From Antilocapra americana (lineage: Eukaryota; Chordata; Mammalia; Artiodactyla; Antilocapridae), in the NCBI GenBank assembly GCA_007570785.1, contig ML664174.1, forward strand, positions 2,115,504 through 2,179,503: a DNA stretch of 64,000 nt, in the 5' to 3' direction. Shown piece by piece: positions 13,301-27,712 of this stretch. The translations under genes were made by a program, and so were the position numbers. The notes under the pieces are model-generated. The model saw only the letters and a program-made list of their open reading frames with translations. It did no database searches and had not been told where the DNA came from. The first letter of the stretch is position 1; every line of letters begins with the position of its first letter.

Positions 13301-16300
13301 TAAAAAGGAATCAACCCTAAATATGCACATCTTTCTCCCCACAACTTGTGAATGTCACATAATAAAAAATAAAAACAAATTCATGTTTTACTTCTTCTCA
13401 CAAATAAGTAACAGACTATGGAGCTGGGGGAAAGAGGTCGGGTCACAAGGCTTGTGGGATCTTAGTTTCCTAAACCATAGACTAAACCTGGGCCCACTCA
13501 GCAGTCAAAGGGCACTGTTTCAACCACTGGACCACCAGGGAATTCTTTCCCAAGACTTACTATTTTTTAAACGAAGTCTAAATTGTTACCTGTGTCCATG
13601 TAGGGAAAAAATGACTGGTTTCCAGTATCCTACTGTTCTTATTTCTGTTTTATTTTAAAGCTCCTAGTTAAGTAATTAATCCAAGTTCAAATGACAAAAT
13701 TTAGAGAATGACCTCAAACTCCAATTTCATTACCCTCTTCTCTTCTTAAAACTTGGAAAGGAGGAAAAGCATGACAAAAAGGCAACAAAAAAGTATGACA
13801 AAGAAGATAATCATAAAGATTTATATATACAAAAACTTTTGTAACTTAAAACTACATATATACTTAGTAAACATATATTGTGAAAATTTTCAGATACAAA
13901 CAAGAATTCTGCTTTTCTGGACAAATGCTGGCTCTTGGTCACAATGCTCTAAACTCTCTTCAAGGTGTCATGCCATGTGGCTCCTTCATATAACTGAGCC
14001 ATGATTTCATATCAACCAGCATTCTGAAAGCTATCCCCAATGGATACTTCTTCAGCATGCATTTATTTCTTAATTTGCTCAAATTCTTGAGTTTACTATA
14101 TGCAAGACACTATGTTAGATGGTTAAAAATTCAAACTTAAAGAAAGAACTTTCCCTTAAGTATATAACAATATAAGAGAAGGAAGACGGGTAAGAGTCAC
14201 AGATAGAGGTTATGATACAGATAATGTTCATCTAAGTCCTTAAATTTGGTAACTAACCACTCTGAGTTCCTTACTTTCTCAAACCTGCTCCTTCATCTAA
14301 TTTTCTTATAGCCAACTATCTACTTGGAATCTTGGATAAAGATACAATGCTTTAATCAAGGAGAGTAATTCAATTGTTTATATTGTTTACCAATTTATTT
14401 TCATAATAAAACTGTAAACTAAATTGTAGACTAAAATTTGGTGATGCATTCCTTTCTTATTCTAAATCAAGTATATATAACAATAAGGTCTTTAAGCAGC
14501 TTTCATTAAAATCCCTTCAGCAATACTCTGTTTCTCCAAAAGTTTTAAAATGAAAAGAATTAAACCACCAGGAACTTGTCCCTGAAACTTCAGGTCCTGA
14601 AGACACATACAACTATTTTAATCAACCCTCAGCTATTGAGATCTAAATTCATTATTGTGAAAATTAACCTCATGAGAGAAAATCCAGTCTGTCTTTAGCA
14701 TTTTACCTACATTCTAAATTTCTTTCCATGAACCCTCTACATCTCCATGCTCTTTTGGATAGAGGTGGGGTTACAAATCCAAAGCCTTATTCATCTAAAC
14801 ATATTCACAGCCCCTAAATTCCCTACCATCACTCATCCTAAACTATGACTTAAATGTTAATATAGCTAAACAGAAGTAAAGCATTTGGAATGAACTAGTT
14901 CATACTACATTATAAATGACTACCAGCCCTTGATCTATAGAGAAAATGTACATTTTTTAGAAGGAAAGCTTACGAGCCCAATCTCTTAACCAACTGTTAA
15001 TATTAAGAAGACAAAAATGACAATATATGTCTTGGGAGGAGAAGTTACTTTTAGTTTCAATTTAAACTCTACTTCTGGGTCCTGAACCACAGAAAACTTT
15101 CTGACTTCATTTTTTCTTCCACTTCACAAACAGAAAGCACGCTGAGCAGTAAAAAGTGAAGGGTTCAGCAGTGCAGTACGGTTCAAAAGGATCAAAGAAA
15201 CAGACTGATATCTGAGATGTTTACATGTCACAACTATTTGGCTCTTTTCAGAGAAATTAAAAGCTTGTAAAGCTATTAGCTAGAGAGTTAGGTAAAAACC
15301 ACTTGGCTCACTCTTTGACACTGACCTCTAGAGTACAAAACAAGAACTTTGGGAACTAAGCAAACGGAAGGCTCCTTCTTTTGAAAAACTATAGATTCCA
15401 CCACATTTTGTCCAAATAAAAATGTGAAGGTGTTCCTACCTGCAGTACCTGATCTGTCCTCAACTAAAAAACATGAAGTAGGCAGCTCTTTCCAAAGGTT
15501 CTTTGTACTTCCAATCTTTGGAAGTTGATCTTGAATGTGTGGTGAACAAGCACTACTTCTGATGATTAAGCAGCTATCTCTAGTTCTAAACTGCTATTAT
15601 TGAACAAGAGGAAAAACAACAGGGCAAGGACCAAGACCAGTGCTGCTACCTAAAATGAAAGATTTTACTAGAGGTAAAAAAGCTCTTTCTACAGATTCTG
15701 CAAAATTTAAACAAAAGCTTTTAATAGTGCTACTAATCAAGGCACACAACTCCTGTTAAAATTCTGGATCAGGAAAAACATCTTTCTAGACAAATCCGTG
15801 GTTCTTTTTGAATCAGAGAACTATACAACTAATCGTGTTCTTTCTTCTGCCTGGGAATCAGGAAAATGTCTGGATGAGGTACCACACGTTTCTCTATGTC
15901 TCATTCTCGTATCATTTACCTCAAATCACTATTTTCTAAATTTCTCCAACAAATACACTTTCACATTTATCCCAAAAAATCATGACAATGTATTTACTTG
16001 TTTGAAAAAAAATTTTTATCTGATAAAATTATTCATCTTCATTTTACTAGTATTGTTGAGTAAAATCGACAACTCTGCGAAACTATGCCATGTTTGTCTT
16101 ACAACTTCAGTACCTCTGGAAACCATGCCAAAAGCACCCAGAAGTCAGGTCTGTTAATTTCTTAAATTTCATTTTATCTGATATAACTGCTCCATTTTTA
16201 TTAGAGGTAGCTTCAACTCCACTCTTAAGGAAAAATATAAATGGATTTCAATTGGATTCCTTTACTAATAGTGATTACAAAATAAAGCCACACAATTATA

Positions 16301-19300
16301 CCTTCCCTCATTTATATAAACACACAGTGAAGTAATCAACTTTATGATTGGCGTACACCATTTGCAAATGCCACAATTTAAACCACCTCACAAATGACCA
16401 AGCAGAGTAAAATATGAGTCCAGGGGAATTACATAAAAAACTCTGAAAACACTATATCCATGCTTTATTTTAAATATGAAGTTGGTTATTACAGAAAGGA
16501 AGATCTAAGACCATTGGCTTTTTTAAGGTTTTAGGGGTACAACAGACAATAGTGCTGATATGAAATAAAATACAACTTCTCTGGAGTATAAATTGTATTA
16601 ATTCCATATACAGCTAGATAAAGACATTAAATATTATCAGGTGAGCAACATAAATGGCAACTGTTACAATAAATGTTCACTCCATTCTCATCATGGGCAG
16701 GACTCTGACCTAGGTTCTGTGGAGGTACAAGATGAAAAAATAGTCTGTGAACTTACTGACCTACCTTATAATCAGTGAATGTAGGATATGGGGACGAAAA
16801 CAGGGGATAAGAAGGTGTGAGAGAGCTATACAAACAAAATACACTACCAAGCAGGCTGACATAACAGTAGAATCCTGCTTTATATAAAAAGAAAGAATTT
16901 AATTCTGCCTGAGAGGAATCAAGGGTAGGACTCATGATAGTTACATGAATCAAGAACATTTAAACTAAATTTGAATAGAATTTCAACAGGGAGCTTGGAT
17001 GGGCAACAAGGACATCAAAGCACAAAGGAGTTTGTAGGAATATATGACTGACACATGGAAGGGGATTGACGGAGTGAGTCAGAAAGGTAGATGGGAGAAA
17101 GGTTAGGATGCCATGCTAAGAATACAGGCTTCAGACTATGAGAAATTCAAAACCATTAAGGATGTACGAGCAAGGGGTTGATATAATTACACTTAATGTC
17201 TTATATCTTAGAGAAAAATGCCTGGAAGAATATACAACCAAAATGTCTACGGTGGTTACTAAGGATGGTAGAATTATGGGTTGTGCTTAACATCTTCTTT
17301 ATAGGTTGTTCTGCTTTTATGAATACTTTTACAATGTTTTTGTAAAGGAGGGAGTGATGGAACTGAGAAAGCTACTTCTATTTTGAATAACACTTAAAAG
17401 CCTCAACAGACCAAAAACGCTGTTTTGTTTTTATAGATAGAAAGGTAATAATGAATCTACTCTGGATTCATTCAGCTTAGTATGTCAAAAGGAACTAGGA
17501 AAGGAAGACAAGGAAATATACACTAAGGCTTTAGCTATTTTTTGCTTTGTTGAGAGGGAGTAGTAATATATACATTATAACACAACATACAAAAAATTCC
17601 TTTACGATAGCTCCACCACCTGACAAAATAAGACTTATTTTCATTTATTTTAGAACCTGTGTACTTGTAAAACAGAGGGCAACTAATACAAATTTTGTAG
17701 GTTGAAATGTATTTTGTACTTACTTACAAAGCTGTCTTAATGAATTAGCTCTGTTTGGAATAGTCTGTACCAGTGTTTTCTCTGGCAAGTTAACCTTGTC
17801 CAGCCTCCCTTACTACCTTCATCCCAACCTGGAACAAGCAAACCAACAGTCATCCACCCACTATGGGTAGATAAAAGACTTAAAATAACTATATATAAAA
17901 CACACTCTTGATCTTGTGAAGCCTGTATTAGATTCATTCATAATGAGAAGCATTTACACTGAAAAAGCACAGGTGGCCTAGAAAAGACACTGCTATAGAA
18001 AACATACCCCATTAGAAGCCTTCTTCTTTGCTTTCCATTCATCTAGCTGTGCTTTTGTCTTTGCATCAACTTTAACAAGCAGCTTCTTCTCTCCAATCTG
18101 CAAGTCATGTAATAACCTGAGGGCACGGAGTGTGGATTCCGGTTCCTTATACTCACAGAATCCAAAGGCTAGCAAAGGAGACGAAGAATTTAGTAAGATA
18201 TCAAAACAATTATGAAACATGAAAAATACTTATGGAAAACTGAAATCATTAGACCAAAGCATTATAACGCAAAGATTATTTCATCACTCCTCCTTTTCCT
18301 TCAATTACCTCTGACATGGATTTCTCTTTTAGCACTCTCAAACAACCAAAAGAAAAAAACAGAAAACAAAAATGAGAAAGGAAGAAAAATTCTCATCAGG
18401 CAAAAAGTTACTTATTAGAAATGCTGAAAAAATACTCAGCAAAACCAGCAAATTTCATGATTAATTCTTTTAATTATTTCATGAATTCATTCCATCCTCA
18501 ATTTCCTCACAGCTACAGAGAGGCAAGAAGGCTGCTTGAACCTAAATACAGCACTTTTCAGTTCAGAGATGATCAATACTTCTGTAGTTTAACTTTTACT
18601 CTATTTACCAGTCTAATTTTTCTGTTTCATTTTAATAGCTAATTATTTTCATAATTTTTAATAAACAGATATTAAAACAATTTAAAAGAGCAAACATTGA
18701 AAATAATATTAAACAAATGAATCCAAATATGTTTACAGTTAGTGATACAACTACATATTCAGTTCAGTTGCGCAGTTGTGTCTGACTCTGTGATCCCATT
18801 AATTGCAGCACGCCAGGCCTTCCTGTCCATCACCAACTCCCAAAGTCTACCCAAACCCATGCTCATCGAGTCAATGATGCCATCTAGCCATCTCATCCTC
18901 TGTCATCCCCTTCTCCTCCTGCCCCCAATCCTTCCCAGCATCAGAGTCTTTTCCAGTGAGTCAACTCTTCGCATGAGGTGGCCAAAGTATTGGAGTTTCA
19001 ACTTCAACATCAGTCCTTCCAATGAACACCCAGGACTGATCACTGCTAGGATGGACTGGTTGGATCTTCTGGCAGTCCAAGGGATCCTCAAGAGTTTTCT
19101 CCAATACCACAGTTCAAAAGCATCAATTCTTCTGCACTCGGCTTTCTTTATAGTCCAGCTCTCACATCTATACATGACCACTGGAAAAACCATAGCCTTG
19201 ACTAGACAGACCTTTGCTGGCAAAGTAATGTCTCTGCTTTTAAGTATGCTATCTAGGCTGGTCATAACATTCCTTCCAAGGAGTAAGAATCTTTTAATCT

Positions 19301-22300
19301 CAAGGTTGTTTTATGTTGAGCTTTAAGCCAACTTTTTCACTCTCCTCTTTCACTTTAAATCAAGATGCTCTTTAGTTCCTCTTCACTTTCTGCCATAAGG
19401 GTGGTGTCATCTGCATATCTGAGGTTATTGAGATTTCTCCCAGCAATCTTGATTCCAGCTTGTGCTTTCTCCAGCCCATCGTTTCTCATGATGTACTCTG
19501 CATACAAGTTAAATAAGTAGGGTGACAATATACAGCCTTGACGTACTCCATTTCCTATTTGGAACCGATCTGTTGTTCCATGTCCAGTTCTAACTGTTAC
19601 TTCCTGACCTGCATACAGGCTTGTCAAGAAACACGTCAGGTGGTCTGGTATTCCCATCTCTTTCAGAATTTTCCACAGTTTATTGTGATCTACACAGTCA
19701 AAGGCTTTGGCATAGTCAAGAAAGCAGAAATAGATATTTTTCTGGAACTCTCTTGCTTTTTCGATAATCCAGCAGATGTTGGAATTTGATCTCTGGTTCC
19801 TCTTCCTTTTCTAAATCCAGCTTGAACATCTGGAAGTTCACAGTTCACACACATACTGCTGAAGCCTGGCTTGGAGAATTTTGAGCATTACTTTTCTAGT
19901 GTGTGAGATGAGGGCAATTGGGTGGTAGTTTGAGCATTCTTTGGCATTGCCTTTCTTTGGGATTGACCTTTTCCAGTCCTGTGGCTGCTGCTGAGTTTTC
20001 CAAATTTGCTGGCATATTGAGTGCAGCACTTTCACAGCATCATCTTTTAGGATATGAAAGAGATCAACTGGAATTCCATCACCTCCACTAGCTTTGTTCG
20101 TAGTGATGCTTTCTAAGGCCCATTTGACTTCACATTCCAGGATGTCTGGCTCTAGATGAGTGATCATACCATTGTGATTATCTGGGTAGTGAAGATCTTT
20201 TTGTACAGTTTTTTTGTGTATTCTTGCCACCTCTTCTTAATATCTTATACTTCTGTTAGGTCCATACCATTTCTGTCCTTTATCGAGCCCATCTTTGCAT
20301 GAAATGTTCCCTTGGTATCTCTAATTTTCTTGAAGAGATCTCTAGTCTTTCCCATTCTGTTGTTTTCCTGTTATTTCTTTGCATTGATCGCTGAGGAGCG
20401 CTTTCTTATCTCTCCGTGCTATTCTTTGAACTCTGCATTCAGATGCGAATACCTTTCCTTTTCTCCTTTGATTTTCGCTTCTCTTCTTTTCACAGCTTTT
20501 TGTAAGGCCTCCTCAGACAGTCATTTTGCTTTTTTTGCATTTCTTTTCCATGGGGATGGTCTTAATCCCTATCTCCTGTACAATGTCACAAACCTCCGTT
20601 CATAGTTTATCAGGCACTCTATCAGACAACTATATATTGAGTGATTTTAAAACAGAAAATTTGACCATACACTTAAGTGAGATATATCCTAAAGACAAAA
20701 AGACCTGTCAACAAGCATATACTGATGACAGTATTGGTGCTATTGGTCTGAAATTATTGTATGTTAAATGTGAGAGGATAACAATAACAAATAATAATTA
20801 TTTAATAGTCTGTTGAAGCTCAGGATTCTAAGTGTAGAAGGAAAGAAACATAGACATAAGACAAAAAAGACTAGATAAAAATCTTTTAGGATTGAATTTT
20901 AATTACTGTTCATTGGCAAAGCAAAGACCAAACAATGGTTACAGTGAGTGCACAATTTCCAGATGGTCTTTTTCAAAACAATTTCCCACTAAAAACAGCC
21001 AGAATTTCTTGAGAAATGGCTGATCCCAAGTCTGGGGCAGAAAAACTACTATCTGAACTTTGAATATATTATTCCCAGATAACAAGGAGGCTATCAAAGG
21101 CATTTAAGTTTGGGTCAAAAATCACTGAAGATCCCATTTCCAGAAGCAACCTGAGACAACTTAAGCTTCACTAGGGATAATGACAATTAATCTACGTTAA
21201 ATATAATAACAACAAATTGAATATGTGTCAATCTAAAAGTTCGAAATAGGTCTTAAAAAAGTCACTGCTAGTGGATGCTAAGAACACAAGATTATTCTTT
21301 CGAAAAATGAAAGAACCAAAGCATTTATCTTGTTTTTCTTACAGAAATTTTATCTCTAAGTAGCCAAATAGTACATGGAAAAGGAAGTTTATCCTTATGG
21401 ATGTATTCTACTAACAAATGATGATTTGTTCTTCAATGAAGGAATAACAGAATTCTTCCCAACAGACTGTTACATTTGGCACCCCGCCCCAGTGAATGAA
21501 TCAACATAGTCACTGACAATAGCTGCTACCATTAAAAAAAAATTATAACGGAATATGACTCTTAACGGAAGAAACTCCTTTAGAAGTCTTACATATAAAA
21601 AGCATCAACAAAAATAACACAGACAAACTCAAATTTGATCAAGTCTCAAGCTACAACTACCAAACAGTTTACATTACAATGCAGTGGACAGAGACGCAAG
21701 GCACATAATTCTACTGGAGCTGCAATCAGCAAATCCAAACGGAGAAAACACTACTGGGTAACTGACCCAGTTTCTCCAACAAATCTCAAGAGAAAGAAGA
21801 CAAAAGAACTAAAAATATTATGAGTCTCAAAACTATGTCAACCAATCACAATGCAGGGACTTTATATAAATCCTGAGTCAAAAGGATTATTTAAGAAACT
21901 GACATTTGAGTCAGCTGACCATCTGATTATCAACTGGATATTGACTGAACGCTGGATATCTGAATACTGAGAATAATTAGAAGAAATGTTTTTTCCTTTG
22001 GTCTTATAATTGCATTTTAGGAATGTTTTTTAAAAAGAACTTATCTTAGGTGGGAGAGGGATTGAGGATGGGGAACACATGTAAACCCATGGCTGATTCA
22101 TGTCAATGTATGGCAAAAACGACTACAATAAAGTAATTAGCCTCCAATTAAAATAAATTAATTAATTAAAAAAAGAACTTATCTTTTTTTGTTGTTGTTG
22201 TTGCATTCACTTTATTTTTTTTATTTATTTATTTTTTTTACTTGTTTTTGCCATACAATGTCATGATATCACCATGGGTTTACATATGCTTCCCCTCCGG

Positions 22301-25300
22301 AACCCCCCCTCCCTCCTCCCTCCCCCCCCCCCACCAAACCTCGCTGCACCAGTCCCAATCAATCCTGGGCTGGCGATTGATTAGACACATGACAATTAAC
22401 ATGCTTCAATGCCCTTCTCCCATAACATCCCACCCTTACCCTCATCCACAAAGTCCACGAGTCTATTCTATACATCTGCGTTCCTTTTGTTGTCTCCCAT
22501 GTTGGGTTCTCGTTACTGTCTTTCTAAATTCCATATATATGCGTTAATATACTGTACTGTTGTTTTTGCTTCTGGCTTACTTCACTCTGGATAATGGGCT
22601 CCAGTTTCGTCCATCTGAGTAGAATTGCTTCAAATGAATTTTTTTTTAATGCTGAGTAATATTCCATTGTGTATATGTACCACAGCTTTCTAATAAAGTA
22701 ATTAACCTCCAATTAAAATTAATTAATTAATTTTTAATTAATTAAAAAAGACCTTATCTTTTAGAGACATAAAAATATTTATAGACAAAATAATCTGGTG
22801 CTCAGTATTGTACAAAAATAATATAAAAAGAAAATGGACAGGGTACAGGTTAAGCTCAAATGGCATGAACTACTAAATGTTAAAATGCTAGTTAATAAGT
22901 ACATAAGGGTTCACACTACTCTGCCAATTATATATGTGTATGAATTTTTCCTTAATAATAGTGTTTAAAGAATGTATATCAAACAGGTGTTTCTGCCAAC
23001 TAGTATGAAAAGAATAGTTTGCTTTTAAGACTAATAGGTCATCTCATCATCTCTTCTCCTACACTTACTTCCTAAGTCCTGTTTCTTTTTTTTTAATTAT
23101 TCAATCTTGATCATACACTCCTGCTCTGAAATAAGAAGAACTTTTTAAAGTAACAAGAAATCAGTTAGTCTAATTTTCCCCCCCTCCTACCTCCTGCTAG
23201 CCTTTTTCACTTTCTAATCTCACCTCTCAGCCAACATCTTCCCAATTGTGGTTTAACCCTTATTCTAGTAGGAGTGAAGGCAGAGTCCTAATAGAACTCT
23301 TCCATGGTTAAACACAATGAGAGCAAATGCAAACATAACTTATACTCACAGGTTAAGATGATCTCAATAAATAAGGAAAAAATTACCTACCTTGAAGTTT
23401 TCCAGATGCACCTTGTACTCTCTTCCAGCTCAAAACCAAGCCACATTTCTTTAAAAGAAAACAAAAAAGATCCTTACCACTTAAAGTTATAATGCAAACA
23501 AGAACATAATTATATTCCTGCTTAGGAAAAAATAGAAGCCAAAAAAATTCTTCCCAGCAACTAAATTTTGCAATTCCCAAGAGCTCATTATATGAGTAAA
23601 ATACACAAGTCATTTTAAAGGAAAATATAAATTCTTACTCTTATTTCCAGAAAACTATCTTTCAATAAATAAGACATTTTAGTTTTATCTTACAACTACA
23701 TGTAAATAAACCCAAAATGCCCAAATATTATAATAGTTAGAACTATAATAAATTCAAGTAGATCCTCTAAGTCCATAAAAACTGTTTTAAAACACATGTA
23801 TATATTATAAAGGATTTTTAATGACACAGGGAAACGCTTGATATGGGATGCAAATATATCATGAGACATGCAATTGCAGATACATAGTAAGCTTTTTCTT
23901 TGTGGCCACAACCAAAGTGAGTGGGCTCCCAGCTCCTCAACTGGGATCCAACCCGCGTCCTCTGCATCAGCAGCATGGAGTCTTAACCACTGCACCATCC
24001 AGTTGTGACCACTCAAAGTCCCAAGAGTAAGATTTTTAACTATGTAAAGAAAAAAACTTCCATAAAATGATCAGAAACACTCTAAAATGTTAACGGGGCA
24101 AACTGTCTGAAGGGTGGGATATTTATTACATTTTGTTTCCTCACAAAGCTTTTTATTTCTAATTATTAAAGAAAATTTAGACAGTTTAAAAAAAGTTTAG
24201 TGGAAAGTAGTAACTAAAGATTGTCTGTCAAAGCTGAGAAATGCATGGATTTTTCACATCTCTGTTCAGAGAAACTACTAAAATGATAATCAAAGAATTG
24301 GGACTTCACTAGTAGTCTCATCTAGAACTTAAGATTTTTTAAGTTTCCACTCTAGGGGATATGTGTTCAATCCCTGTAAGTAAGTAAGATCCCACACGCC
24401 TCACAATGCAGCCAAAAATACATATAAAAGATAAAATACCATAAAGTCAAACAGTGTGAGAGAACAGCACCAGAATTCAACGTAATTTTGCAAAGACAAA
24501 AGGCAAATGGATGGATAATAGCTCATTCAAGAAAGCAAAGAAAGCTATGACTCCAAGTGTGTACAGAAGCAGATACTGATAAGAAAGAAAAAATCAGACT
24601 GATTCTATCAACACAAAACCTAGTGGATCCAGACCAGGGGTGAAATGTACTGCAGAGAATTGGGCTGAAATGTGAAGCTGAATAAAAATAAGTTACTGCC
24701 CGATAATACAAATATGAAATAATCAAAGTCTCAGAGGCTTCAAGCAATTACCCTTTCCCCACCCCTAGAGAAGAGAGCCTGAACAGCAACAGTCAGAAGA
24801 AAGTGAATAAAACAAGCTTGGGATGTGGAGCACCAGACATGAAAATACAGATGAGATGACAAGAGTAAGAAGGGAAGAAAGTAAAGGTATAAGAAATGCT
24901 TCAAGTCAACCCTGCACCGGCAACCTCATACAGGCAGCCAATCATAAACTCACCAGGCACAAAACTGGAAGTTTCCTACAGAAACCAACCCACCTCAGAG
25001 ATCACTCCACAGAATTTAAAACCTCTGGCTGCCAGTCAGATTACCCTACAATGATGCCCAACATTTTACAAAGTCAGCTTATGTACACAAAAGTCTTTTA
25101 ATCCCGAATTCTTAAATATGGACAATCAAAAGCTCCCCAGACATCCAAGAAAAGTCTTAAAAGTAAAAAGAGAAATAGAAGAGATAAATCTAGGAATTCA
25201 GATATCTTAAAAAACACTGCTGCACATATACATCAACAACAGTTTTAAAAAGAGATGTTTCAAATTGAAAACATACACATATATCCACACAAAAACCTGT

Positions 25301-27666
25301 ACACAACTATTCATAGCATCATTATTCACAACAGTCCAGTGGAAACAACTGGTTGTCCATCAACTGATAAACGGATAAACAAAATGCAGCACATCAACTA
25401 AATGGAGTATTAGTTGGCCATAAAAAAGGGACAAAGTTCCACTAACAAGCTACATCATAGGTGAGCCTTGAAAACAGCAGGTTAAGTGAAAGACAAAACA
25501 AAAAAGCCACATATTCTAAAATTCCATTTACATAAAATGCCCAGAACAAGCAAATCCACAGAGACAGAAGGTATAACAGTGGCTGCCAGATGCTGAGGGA
25601 AAGAGAAAATGGAAAGCAATGTTAATGGGTACAGTGTTTCTAAATGGGGTGATAAAAATGTTCAGGAATTAGACAATGGTGATGTTCGCAAAACTCTGAA
25701 TATACTAAAGGCCACTGAACTGTGCACTATAAAAGGTGAATTTTATGGTGTGTGGATTATACCTCAATAAAGATGTTTTTTAAAATGTCCTCTGAGGACT
25801 TCCTTGGTGGGTCAGTGGTTAAGAGTCTGCCTGCCAATGCAGGTGGACACAGGAACAATCCCTAGTAAGGGAAGTAAGATTTCACATGCTGCAGGGCAGC
25901 TAAGTCCATGCACCACAATTGCTGAGCCTGCACTAGAGCCCGCAAGTCACAACTGCTGATCCCGAGTGCCAAGAGGCTGTGCTCAACAGGAGAAACCACT
26001 GCAATGAGGAGCCTGCACATCAGAGAAGAGCAGTTCTCTACTCGCCACAACTAGAGAAAGCCCATGCAAAACAATCAAGACTCAGTGCAGCCAAAAATAT
26101 ATAATAAAATTAAAAATACATCTGTAATAGAAATGAATAAAATGTCCTTCCAATGCTCTACCTTGGGGGGAAATTGGAAAACTGAAGATAAGCATGCCCA
26201 ATGACAGAAACTTCACTTCTAAGAGAATACATGACAGAGTTTATTTCATGTTCATTTAGCATATGTGCTGCCGAAGTGAGCACTTCCATGTTCACTTAAA
26301 AGATATATTACCAGTAATACCATAGCAAAACGTAATATCAAAAAGTGAAAACAATCCATATGATCATCAGTAAAAAAATTGACAATTTACAGCAAATCAC
26401 TCTAATGCAATGGTATATAGCAGTGAAAAGTAAACAAACTAGAGCTACATATATGCTGGGTGAAAAAAGCAAATTGTGGAGGAATATATAATTTAAATTT
26501 ATAAATGATAAATTTTTATGAATATAAATATGTAATTAAAGTAAAAAATACAGTCAGGAATGACCCAATTTAGGATAATGGATTTGGATTCCCTCTGGTT
26601 ATTACCTCTGTGGAAGACGGAAATGAGAATTAGGATCTTCATGTTTTGTTTCACAAAATACTAAGATCTGACAAAGCTAGGTTTTATATTCATTTTCTAA
26701 ATTCCTTTTTTTTCTGAACACTTTTTAATGCAAGGATAACATGATTTATAAAACAGAAATGGCAATAATGTAATTACTTATAAAATGAAGAAGTAAAAAA
26801 TTTTTAAATAACTTCTCTAAGACATAGTAGAGATTATGGAAGGAGTGAGCATGGGTACTGTTATTTTTCATTAAAAAAGTCAATTTTTTCACTTAAAATG
26901 TGCATGTAGCATCAGGATGAATTTTTAAGACTAAGACAAAAAAGAAAATCAATGCCCAAGTCAAAAAACTGACGATATATGCTCAGAATAAAAACTTTGA
27001 AGGGAGTTAATCAATCACCACTAGGTGTTAATATCATTGTTTCAAAGGTTTCTAAAGAGGAGGATTCACACAGTCTCAAAATATTAACCCAGAGGTTACT
27101 CATTAATGACAAAGGGAGAAAAGATATCCTAAAATGGAGTAATCAGACCACCTTAACCAAATAACTTAATACCACCAAAAATGGAACCAAGAGACATGGT
27201 GTTTCTTGCTATGCTGCACCTGAGAACAGTCATCACACATGGCCCATTCTTACAAAAAATGCTTACTCTAAATCTAACTATGCGTAAACAATCAATTCAA
27301 ATTGGGTGAGACATTCTGCAAAAGACCCACACACTTCAAAACATCAATATCATGAAAGACAAAAACAAGTAAACAGAGGCAAGGAACTGTTCTATAATAA
27401 ACTATCTAAAGAACCATGACAATTAAATGCCAAGTATATACATCCCTGACTGGAGACCAAAAGCAAAAAACACCTATTATAGAAACTGTTGGGAAAATTA
27501 AATATGAACTATATGTATTTTAATTAACAATACTGAATCAGCCTTCAATTTCATAAGTGTGAAAGATGTAGAAGAGTATCTTGGTCATAGGAGATATAAG
27601 AAGTATTTAGAGGTGAAATGTAATGCCACAACTTACTCCCAAACTATTCAGAAAAAAACCTGAGGA

Positions 27667-27712
<46 letters not shown>

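Noticed and set aside
18903..20230. Reverse-transcriptase ORFs as host genes
   Set aside because: They are frame-broken BovB pieces with a target-site duplication around the insertion.
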